Assembly: GCA_003161615.1 (NCBI GenBank)
Contig: PMOB01000032.1
Location: 1-64,000, forward strand
Source of the DNA: Actinomycetota bacterium
GTDB taxonomy: Bacteria; Actinomycetota; Thermoleophilia; Gaiellales; Gaiellaceae
Reading direction: 5' to 3'
DNA: 64,000 bases
The notes below the pieces were generated by a model. It saw nothing but the letters and a program-made list of their open reading frames with translations. It did not search any database and was not told where the DNA came from. The position numbers and the translations under genes were made by a program. Shown in pieces: positions 24,239 to 31,749 of this stretch. Position 1 is the stretch's first letter; each line of letters begins with the position of its first letter.

Positions 24239-24693
24239 CGGTATTGCCGCGCCTGGGCGGCGCGGACGCGCTGGCGGGTCGCGGCGTCGAGCTCGACAAC
24301 AACGATCTCGATCCCCGACTGCCGCAGCGCTGCCGCCGGCCAGCCGCCGGCGAACTTGCGGGCCGCCTCCTCGTCACTGAGTAGAAGGATCAACCTTCTC
24401 GTGCCGCCTAACTCACGCCCGGCGAAGGCCAGTTTGAAGGCGTCCGTAAGGACCTTGCTCCGCTGAGCCGACTTCACCGGCCCCTGATGAGCCCAGACCT
24501 CAACGAGAACTGAAAGGTCCTCCGAAGCGGCGTCGAGCTCAACTCGCACACCGGCGCCGAACTCGACGCGCCGCGGAGCGAGAGCAACACCAAGCTGCGA
24601 GGCTAGAGCGGCAACCATTACCGCCTCGGCTTCGCGCTGCTCACGGCTGTCGCCAGGCGGAAGTTCTACGTTTGATCCGACTTCATCAGGCAC
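24235..24693 (-). CDS. Hypothetical protein, nuclease-like beta-alpha fold
   Basis: 152 residues from ATG 24693. Features: VRVELDAASEDLSVLVEVWA, then HQGPVKSAQRSKVLTDAFKL and TRRLILLLSDEEAARKFAGG. The ELDAAS...LVEVWAH pattern looks like the strands of a restriction-like fold in which the usual lysine is missing after E-V, so enzymatic function is doubtful. Convergent with the Mrr-type gene. No named family recognised. Confidence 0.6.
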   Translation of the reverse strand: MPDEVGSNVELPPGDSREQREAEAVMVAALASQLGVALAPRRVEFGAGVRVELDAASEDLSVLVEVWAHQGPVKSAQRSKVLTDAFKLAFAGRELGGTRRLILLLSDEEAARKFAGGWPAAALRQSGIEIVVVELDAATRQRVRAAQARQYR

Positions 24694-24813
24694 CGGCTGA
24701 CCCTACGACACATCGGATAGGTAAGCCGGCCTAGCGAAAGATCAGCGTCGGAGCCTGGCGCGCGCGACCATTCAAAGGTGAAAGCCTGGCTCCAAGGTTG
24801 GTACGACCCCCGC

Positions 24814-25275
24814 CTAGCTCTGATCTTTCTCGTCTGTCTGTTCGGGCTGTATCAGGACGGAGCTTGGCTGCTGCTGTCTCTTTGCTGCTGCTTCCTCTCG
24901 GCATATCTCCTGGCCCGCAAGAACGGAAAGCAACGCGACCATCAGAGCTAGGAGTCCATACCTCAAGCCAGCCCCGTTTGCGATCAAGTCGATTGGGATC
25001 GCTGTTGCAGTCAGCAAGTAGACCTTCCAGCGGCGCTGAAAGTGCCCTTGGGGGTCGGGCCACCGACTGAAGTCCAGAAAGAGCGGCGGAATCACGCAGA
25101 ACAGGCCGGCGACGATGATGAGGTGAACCGGCTTGCCTCGATGCCCATCCACGCGGTCGAAGATCAGCATTGTTACTCCTGCCCCGACGAATAGAGCGCC
25201 GCCCCACTGGAGCCTCATCCAGCGCCTCCACCGAGCTGCGTAGATCCCGATAGCGCAGAAGCTCTTAGCGAACAT
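24814..25275 (-). CDS. Membrane protein paired with an XRE regulator
   Basis: 153 residues. ATG 25275 overlaps the end of the regulator gene by 11 nt. Helices near 24-41 (LQWGGALFVGAGVTMLIF), 53-70 (LIIVAGLFCVIPPLFL), 87-104 (VYLLTATAIPIDLIANGA) and 110-125 (LLALMVALLSVLAGQEI). Charged C-terminal tail with several Gln. No catalytic motif. The earlier in-frame starts up to 25434 lie antisense in the regulator gene and are not used. Confidence 0.65.
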   Translation of the reverse strand: MFAKSFCAIGIYAARWRRWMRLQWGGALFVGAGVTMLIFDRVDGHRGKPVHLIIVAGLFCVIPPLFLDFSRWPDPQGHFQRRWKVYLLTATAIPIDLIANGAGLRYGLLALMVALLSVLAGQEICREEAAAKRQQQPSSVLIQPEQTDEKDQS

Positions 25276-25624
25276 CTTGCACCTCATCCGCCGGTCCCTC
25301 GCCCTGCTCCTGTTCGACGCGGAAGCGTTCCGCCCGCTCCCGCACCTTGGGCCGCTCGTGCCATTCACTTGAAGGGGGCTTCCGGCGCTCGAGTCGGTGC
25401 CACTCCCGCATCTCATCCTCGACGAGATCTTCAAGGGTGTAATCGAGGACGAAGCCGGCGTTCACGAGCCAGCCGAGCGGCGGGTTGCGGATCAGGCCGC
25501 GCTCGAGTCGGGCGTAGCTGGCAATCGAGATGCCGGTCATCTTCGCCATCTCCTCCTGCGTCAAACCAGCGGCGCGGCGAGCGTAGGCGAGGCGCGTGCG
25601 GATCTCGACTTGCCTCGGCGACAT
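25265..25624 (-). CDS. XRE-family helix-turn-helix regulator
   Basis: 119 residues. Residues 6-60 form a Cro/cI HTH: RTRLAYARRAAGLTQEEMAK then MTGISIASYARLERGLIRNP, with the usual recognition helix and the turn at PPLGWLVNAG. The charged C-terminus (residues 75-119) may oligomerise. It overlaps the membrane-protein gene, so the pair is coexpressed. A perfect inverted repeat lies 92 bp upstream (25716-25733) and could be its operator. Confidence 0.8.
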   Translation of the reverse strand: MSPRQVEIRTRLAYARRAAGLTQEEMAKMTGISIASYARLERGLIRNPPLGWLVNAGFVLDYTLEDLVEDEMREWHRLERRKPPSSEWHERPKVRERAERFRVEQEQGEGPADEVQDVR

Positions 25625-25715
25625 CAGGGCGGGGTTTGATCGCCACCAGCTGACTCCTGCCTGACTAAAGAGACCAGCGGGAGCCTCCCGAGCTCCAGGA
25701 GCCCGTCAAATCGGA

Positions 25716-25733
25716 CCGATCAGCTCTGATCGG
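25716..25733. promoter_or_regulatory. Perfect inverted repeat, candidate operator
   Basis: CCGATC (25716-25721) and GATCGG (25728-25733) around a 6-nt AGCTCT centre. It lies in the noncoding gap between the divergent XRE gene and transposase gene. Dyad length and place fit an XRE operator or, less likely, a hairpin. Confidence 0.4.
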
Positions 25734-25871
25734 CTAGAAGGCTGTCACTAGTCCTCGTGTGAAGAAGCACGCGAGCACGGGACTGAGCGAGCTCCACGAA
25801 CGAGCTGTCGCTTGCCCAAACCTGGCCGATCTTCTCCATGACGGCGATTCAGACCCCACTTTGAGGGTCTC

Positions 25872-27416
25872 GTGAGCGTCAAGCCCGTAGCGGCCGGCTC
25901 GATCAACGGAACGGCCTCATCTGGCAAGGCTGCCGCCAAGGCTCGGGTGCGCTGGGTCTCCTGGCTCCCCAAGCCGCAGATGGCTCTGATGCCGTACAGC
26001 CTCAGCTGCCCCGAGGTTGCCGACTACGCGCCTGGTCAGGTCACTCGCGATCTCATCGACAGTGACGCTTGGCGCGAGGTGATGCGCCCGCTCTTTCAGG
26101 AGATGGACTGTCAGAGGCTGGAGCGCGATCGGGAAGCGCCGCTCTACTCCAGCGAGGAGTTGGAGAGCGTCCTCCTCTACCAGCGGGTCTGCGGCAAGAT
26201 CACCGTCAAGGAGGGCCGCGGCTTGCTCGCCGGCGACGAGCCCCAGGCGCTTGAAGCGCGCCGGTTCCTCGGTCTTGATCAGCCGCGCAACAACGGTCGC
26301 TGCCGCGGCATCAAGGGGAAGCCGGTCGAACGCCGCGATGGTGTCCCTTCCGAAGCATCGCTCTGCCGCCACAAGGAACGGTTCGGCGAAGAGCCGCGCG
26401 CCGCAGCCTACGAACAGCTCTTTGCCCGGCTACGCGATGAGCACGTGAAGATGCCTGAGTTCCAGGCCGAAATCCGTGAGTTGGCCATCGACGGCTCCCA
26501 TCTCTTCGTCCGCCGGACGGCGCCGATCTACGACGCTAAGACAGGCAAGCTCGTTAATGGCGACCAGGTCACCCTCCCTGATGGTGGCTTCGCGCCGAAG
26601 TCGATGGGCGAGCACAAGACGGGTCACGGTTGGAATCTGGTCACGCTCGCGCCACTGAGCGGCGTCCCGCTGAGCTACGACCTCCCGAAGCTCCCCGCTG
26701 ACGAGAAAGGAACTGGCACCAAGCTCATTGAGGAGTTCATTGCGGACGTTCTGCCCAAGCTGCCGGCCGAGCAGATTGGAGTCCTGACCTGCGACAGCAA
26801 CTTCCAGAGCCCACACATCCGCGCTGCCGCTCGCCGGGCACGGCTACTCGAGAACATCCACTTCGCCAGCCACGGCAAGAGCAAGGAATCAATCCGCAAC
26901 GCCAAGACCCGCAACAAGAAGATCTTCCAAATCGAGGGTTACCCCAACTGGACGGCCAACGGCCATCGAGAGATCAAATGCCGGTGTGGTCGCTGGGCCT
27001 CGAAGCGCTGCAAGATTCTCGGCAACGGCAGCCTCTCCGTTCGCCTCGAAGGTCAGTGCCCGAGCTGCGGCTCGATCACGGTCACTTCCGGCGACTGGCG
27101 TAATGCCCAGAACCCCGATCGCTTCGTCCGCTGTATGCCGGACGAGGAGGTCGAGGATCGGGAGTGGGCTCTCGGTAATCCCTTGACCTACAACAACCCG
27201 GAAGCAAAGGCTTATGGGGTCGCCCGCTTCAGCCGCAACGAGAACCTCCACTCGATCCTGAAGACCCGCTTCAAGGTCCTCGAGGAGCGCCGCTGGCTCC
27301 GCAATCACGCTCAGGCTCGGGCCGACGTGGCAATCGTCTACTCGATCATCCACTGGATCTCGATGGAGCAGCGCCGCCGCGCACGGGCGACAACAACGCT
27401 CCGCGCCGCCGCCTAA
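25872..27416 (+). CDS. DDE transposase with an inserted zinc-binding module
   Basis: 514 residues from GTG 25872. RNase H-like DDE residues can be placed: ELAIDGSHLF (Asp about 206), GVLTCDSNFQSPHI (Asp about 307) and FSRNENLHSILKTRF (Glu about 456). Between the second Asp and the Glu sit KCRCGRWASKRCK and GQCPSCGS, a probable zinc ribbon. N-terminal part (LEARRFLGLDQP, DGVPSEASLCRHKERFG) is as in IS1182/IS4-like transposases. No terminal inverted repeats or target duplication could be found around it, so it may be a decayed or domesticated element. Confidence 0.7.
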   Translation: MSVKPVAAGSINGTASSGKAAAKARVRWVSWLPKPQMALMPYSLSCPEVADYAPGQVTRDLIDSDAWREVMRPLFQEMDCQRLERDREAPLYSSEELESVLLYQRVCGKITVKEGRGLLAGDEPQALEARRFLGLDQPRNNGRCRGIKGKPVERRDGVPSEASLCRHKERFGEEPRAAAYEQLFARLRDEHVKMPEFQAEIRELAIDGSHLFVRRTAPIYDAKTGKLVNGDQVTLPDGGFAPKSMGEHKTGHGWNLVTLAPLSGVPLSYDLPKLPADEKGTGTKLIEEFIADVLPKLPAEQIGVLTCDSNFQSPHIRAAARRARLLENIHFASHGKSKESIRNAKTRNKKIFQIEGYPNWTANGHREIKCRCGRWASKRCKILGNGSLSVRLEGQCPSCGSITVTSGDWRNAQNPDRFVRCMPDEEVEDREWALGNPLTYNNPEAKAYGVARFSRNENLHSILKTRFKVLEERRWLRNHAQARADVAIVYSIIHWISMEQRRRARATTTLRAAA

Positions 27417-27552
27417 CCAACCCGCGGTACAGGGAGCGGCTTCACTCGGAGCAGGAGCCGACTCGAGGTCTCGATCGCCTCCCGCTCGCCAGCGCAGAGG
27501 CTGGCCAGAGAGGCCAGTCCGTCCGCCGTGATCTGCTACCCAGAGAGCAGAT

Positions 27553-30500
27553 ATGGACCTCCTTCTCGCAGAGCTAGGGATAGCCACAGGCATCGAAGCG
27601 GGCAAGAAGCTGGCCGCTGTACTGCGAGCACAGGTGCACGGCGACGAGATCGACCGTCTCTTCTCCGAGATTGAGGAGCGCTATCCCGATATCCCTGGAC
27701 TTACAGCCGCGGGGCTTGCTCCACTCCGAGAGGATCCGGCCTTCCTCAAGCCGCTTGCCTTCTACTGGCTGTACGCCTCATTTCCTCGGGAGGCGATGGT
27801 CGAGGTTCTCGAGCAGCATCTCGGCGAGACACCCGATCGCACGCCTCACGAGCTCGCCCTTGAGGTCGCAGACCTCATCGACCGATTCAGCGCGCGAGCC
27901 CGCGAGACAAACAAGGAGCTGTTCGCCGTTGAGGCTCTCCGCCGTACGCTCGAGGAAGAGCTCGGTTCGATCAAAGCCGTAATCGGGCGCATCGAACAGC
28001 AACTCGGCGCGCAACCGGAAGTTCGCTACCTCAACCTCGACACAGCGCCGCCGCTGATTCGCGAGCGCTTGCGTCGAATGGTCGAGGAGGGCGCCGATGA
28101 CCTTGCTCCTCTTCAGACCGAAATCGAGGGAGTTCCCGACCCGCGGTCACGCATCGAGAATTTGGTTCGAGTTCAGCCGCGCTGGCTTGAAGAGGGAAGC
28201 GTCCGAACCTGGGAGTTCGTTGGCGAGTACGCCTCGGGCTACGCCCTCTGGGCCACTGCTGGCAAGGCGTTCGCCGAAGCGGCGGAACGACCAGGGGCAG
28301 ACCGAGCCACTCTCTTAGCGCGGGCCGCAGCGAACTACCTCCTCGCCGGCAACGAAGACGCCTACCGCGAGCTGCTCTCTAAGGCCGAGCAACTCGATGC
28401 CCGGAACCCGCAGGTAATCCTCTCGCGCCTTCGCCCTCCGCTTGCTCCTGTTGATCGGCTGGTGGTACTCGCGGAGGCGCCCGACGATCTAGAGCCCCGA
28501 CCAAAGGCGGCCATTGAGGTAGCGCGAGCCGTAGCTCACCTAGATCTCCACAAGTGGGATGAGGCAAGAGCGAGCCTCGAGACCGTGCGCGTGAACGCGC
28601 CCGACCACATCGCTCTCCGAGAACTCGAACCGGTGTTAGTCATCGCCCAGAACACTGAGCGCGGGCAGGAAGGACAGCCGATCGATGTCAGCGACCTCCG
28701 AAAGGCAGCCGTTGCGACTCAGGAGCTCCGAGAAGACCTGCACATTGCGTTTCGCTTCGGCGAGAGCAGCCAACTTCTCGCCCGAGCGGTGACAGCCCTA
28801 GCCATCGCTGGCGATCACCAAGAGGCCCGCGAGCTGCTAGCGACGATCCGCGATGAAGAGCGGCAACACGAGGAGGCTCGCGTCGCCCTAGCCACGGCAG
28901 CGCTCTCAGCAGGCGACATTGAGTTCGCCCGTGAGGTCGTGCCCCAAGGCGACGATGAGGCTGCCCGACTCCTACGTGCCGAGATTCAGGCCGGATCGGA
29001 CGATGACGACGAGACGCGCCGGGCGATCGCCGAGCTCGATGAATTGGCCGCCAAGGCCATCGACGCCTCCGTTCGGCTGCAAGCGGCCTTCTCGCGCCAA
29101 CTCCTCGCTAGCACTGGTCACGCGGACTCCAACCCAGAGGCGGAGAAACTCCTCCACGATGCTCGGCCCGAGCTTGAGGCACTGCTCCGGGCAGAACGCT
29201 TGATCCGCGAACAGAAGCTAGACGAGGCAGAAGCCACCCTTCTCCCCCACACTGACGACCATCGAGCCCTCCGTGAGCTCGCTCGGCTTGCCGGACTGCG
29301 GGAAGACTGGCAACTGGCCGCTCAGCGGCTCGAAGATGTCGTTCAACGAACAGGCGCGGCCGAGGATCGCCTCCTTCTTGCAGATGCCCAAGGTAAGGCT
29401 GGGCGCATCGCGGAAGCGCTTGTGAATCTCGAAGCCCTGGCTAGCGATATTGAGGCTCCGCGCGAGATCCGCACCGCGGCCCTGAGCTACGCCACGCAGT
29501 TCGCGATCGACAATCTCGACTACGCCGCTGCCGAGCGCTTCACCGGCCAGTGGCTGGAGCTCGAGCCCGGACTGCATCGCGCTGCTTGGGGGCGACTATT
29601 CGCACTGCATCGGCTTGGACGCTCACAAGAGGCACTTCAGCTGATCGAAGCGATCGACCTTGACCCCCAACGCGAGGATCTCGCCGAGCTCTACGTCGCC
29701 GTTCTCAGCGAAGGAGACCTCGAGGTCGCAGCGCGCAGAATCGCCGAACTCTCGGATCGCTTCGACCGTCCTGAGCGGCTCGAGTATCAGTTCCTGATGA
29801 ACGCCGTCCGAGTTCGACCTGAGGAGCGACTGGCCGACCTGGCCAATCAGATTCGCGAGCGCTGGGCCGCATTCCCAGTGAGGTTCCCCCAGTCGCAACT
29901 AATCCAAGCGGTTCCGATCGACACGAGCCCCGAGGGCGTCGAGGCTTTCTTCGCTGAGTACATCGTGCCGGCCGCCGAGCAACGCCAGGAGTTCTTCGAC
30001 AAAGTTCGGAGCGGCGAGGCGCCGCTCGCATCTCTAGCTGCGGCCCTGGGGCGGCCATTGGCGCTCACGACGGTTCAACTCAGACCGGGGCTCCCGATCG
30101 GGTTCCGAGATCCCACCCTCGACCAGCTCGAACTCGAATCCGCTCGCGCAGCCATCGGGCGCGCCGTCGTCTTCGATCCGGTCTCCCTTGCCGTGCTCGG
30201 ATCGCTTCCTCCTGAGATTGCCAACAAGATCCGACCGCTTCTGCCGGGGTCGGGCGTTGCACTAGCGACGATGGACGATCTCCATCGAGCGGTCGAGAAC
30301 CCTGATGCCAGAGGTGCAGACGCAATGATCGGCTACGACCCATCCTCGGGGCAGCGATTCCTTCACGACTACAGCGCGGAGGAAATCGCAGAGGAGCGGA
30401 ACCTCATCGATCGGGCGATGAAACTCGCACAAGAGACCGATGTGCGGCCGAACATCGACGCAGCGCAACCCACCGACTTCGACGAGTTGATGGAAGGTGA

Positions 30501-31230
30501 GATCAATCCGACGATGCTGAGCTGGCCGGCCACGCTCAGCCTGGCTTCGCGGGAAGGGATGGCGATCTATTCCGACGACCGCTTTATTCGGGTTTTCGCG
30601 CGCCGCTACGGGCTTCAGGCATTCGGAACAGCAAGTCTGCTCGATGCTCTCGTCGAACGCAGCCTCCTCACCGACGAAGAACGCCTCGAGGCTCGCCGGC
30701 AGCTCCGTAGGCGGGGTGTCGTCGGCCTCGGCGCGACCCTCGACGAACTCCTTGAGGAGGGCCGGGAGGTTGGCTGGCGCCACGAGCCAGAGTTCCGTCT
30801 TGCCTTCCCGCTAATCGACCAGACGGCCTGGCGGCAACCGGCGATTGCCGAAACGATGCGGATGTGGGGCGCACTACTCCGAACGATCTTCGATGAAGCA
30901 CCCGAGCAGTTCGAGGGATGGGTGGCGCGGGTCATTGACGCCGGCAAACAGGCAAACGCGGCTGCCGATTACTCCTTCTTCGCCGAGACCCTGATCCTGG
31001 TCGCCTGGCGACCCTTTGAGAACCCCGAATTCCTCCGAGCTCTCATCGCCGCCGTGCGAGAGATGAAGCAGAAGGTCGGGTGGCGCCGAGATCCCATCGA
31101 CGGCGTTGGTATGCGGCTGGCGGCCATCGCGCAAGCGTCTGACGCCGAGCAGGGCGGGATACTTTCGACGGTGTTTCTCAGGGAGATCTCGCTCGCAGAT
31201 CAGCTGCGGTTGTTCGGTATTCGGCTATAG
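27553..31230 (+). CDS. Giant TPR protein with C-terminal PIN-like nuclease domain
   Basis: 1225 residues. N-terminal helical region (about 1-190) with coiled-coil character, then TPR-type repeats from about 230 to 810 (examples: ARAAANYLLAGNEDAYREL, ARELLATIRDEERQHEEARV, EALVNLEALASDIEAPREIR). Residues about 860-1030 look like a PIN domain: IGRAVVFDPVSLAVLGSLPP (first Asp), YSDDRFIRVFARRYGLQAFG (acidic pair and basic helix) then TASLLDALVERSLL. Such TPR-PIN proteins are predicted ribonucleases of defence systems. A short helical C-terminus follows. Single gene with its own promoter gap. Nuclease call is moderate. Confidence 0.65.
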   Translation: MDLLLAELGIATGIEAGKKLAAVLRAQVHGDEIDRLFSEIEERYPDIPGLTAAGLAPLREDPAFLKPLAFYWLYASFPREAMVEVLEQHLGETPDRTPHELALEVADLIDRFSARARETNKELFAVEALRRTLEEELGSIKAVIGRIEQQLGAQPEVRYLNLDTAPPLIRERLRRMVEEGADDLAPLQTEIEGVPDPRSRIENLVRVQPRWLEEGSVRTWEFVGEYASGYALWATAGKAFAEAAERPGADRATLLARAAANYLLAGNEDAYRELLSKAEQLDARNPQVILSRLRPPLAPVDRLVVLAEAPDDLEPRPKAAIEVARAVAHLDLHKWDEARASLETVRVNAPDHIALRELEPVLVIAQNTERGQEGQPIDVSDLRKAAVATQELREDLHIAFRFGESSQLLARAVTALAIAGDHQEARELLATIRDEERQHEEARVALATAALSAGDIEFAREVVPQGDDEAARLLRAEIQAGSDDDDETRRAIAELDELAAKAIDASVRLQAAFSRQLLASTGHADSNPEAEKLLHDARPELEALLRAERLIREQKLDEAEATLLPHTDDHRALRELARLAGLREDWQLAAQRLEDVVQRTGAAEDRLLLADAQGKAGRIAEALVNLEALASDIEAPREIRTAALSYATQFAIDNLDYAAAERFTGQWLELEPGLHRAAWGRLFALHRLGRSQEALQLIEAIDLDPQREDLAELYVAVLSEGDLEVAARRIAELSDRFDRPERLEYQFLMNAVRVRPEERLADLANQIRERWAAFPVRFPQSQLIQAVPIDTSPEGVEAFFAEYIVPAAEQRQEFFDKVRSGEAPLASLAAALGRPLALTTVQLRPGLPIGFRDPTLDQLELESARAAIGRAVVFDPVSLAVLGSLPPEIANKIRPLLPGSGVALATMDDLHRAVENPDARGADAMIGYDPSSGQRFLHDYSAEEIAEERNLIDRAMKLAQETDVRPNIDAAQPTDFDELMEGEINPTMLSWPATLSLASREGMAIYSDDRFIRVFARRYGLQAFGTASLLDALVERSLLTDEERLEARRQLRRRGVVGLGATLDELLEEGREVGWRHEPEFRLAFPLIDQTAWRQPAIAETMRMWGALLRTIFDEAPEQFEGWVARVIDAGKQANAAADYSFFAETLILVAWRPFENPEFLRALIAAVREMKQKVGWRRDPIDGVGMRLAAIAQASDAEQGGILSTVFLREISLADQLRLFGIRL

Positions 31231-31345
31231 CGGCCAACTCTCGGCTCCAGCAGTAGAGCGCCTTCCGGGCTCCGGTTATGGGCCGAAAGTGATACACCCG
31301 AGGGTGGCGTGCTTCTCCAGAAACGGCTTGATTAAGCGGCAGAGA

Positions 31346-31378
31346 AGTTGAAATCACTCACGCCGCACTAGTTGAAAT
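31346..31378. repeat. Short direct repeat at the island right border
   Basis: AGTTGAAAT occurs at 31346-31354 and again at 31370-31378, 24 nt apart. The second copy lies across the abnormal end of the truncated receiver gene. It could be a junction duplication; at 9 nt chance cannot be ruled out. Confidence 0.35.
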
Positions 31379-31673
31379 TGATGCGCAGCAGCTCCTCGTA
31401 GACGAACGGGCGCGCCAGGCAATCGTCCGCCCGCGCGAGCGCCCGCACCCGCGCGGCGGGATCCGCACCGCCGAGGACGATGACGGGACAGTCCGGCACG
31501 AGCCCGCGGTCGAGCGCGTCGGCGTCGCCGAGCACGAGCACGTCGGGGTCGGCCGCGCGTGGCAGCTGATCCGCGCGCTCGTAGGAGAGGACGTCGAAGC
31601 CGTCGTTGCGGAGCTGGCGCTCGAGGAAGCCGCGTACCGCCGGCTCGGGCTCGGCGAGGTGAAGAGCAGTCAT
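31368..31673 (-). pseudogene. Truncated, degenerate receiver-domain protein
   Basis: 101 residues. The frame follows a CheY-like receiver: TALHLAEPEPAVRGFLERQL, then DPDVLVLGDADALD, PVIVLGGADPAARVRALARA and LARPFVYEELLRINFN. The phosphorylatable Asp is displaced (VLGDAD) and the conserved Lys of KPF is Arg, so it is a pseudo-receiver. A normal family member would continue LxxRVRALLRR and often a DNA-binding domain; here it stops after INFN right at the island edge. The codon use is of core type, unlike the island. The 3' end was probably lost by insertion or deletion. Confidence 0.6.
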
Positions 31674-31749
31674 GACGCCGAGGCTAGGCGATCTTTTGAA
31701 ACGAAACCGTTACGAACCGCCCCGTCCGGACTCGGCCGCCGGAGGGATT

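Noticed and set aside
27501..27517. CTGGCC/GGCCAG hairpin as transposase terminator or IS end
   Set aside because: No T-run and no matching inverted copy on the other side of the transposase.
25640..27552. Terminal inverted repeats around the transposase
   Set aside because: Only short chance matches (for example GGTCTCG at both sides, in the same orientation).
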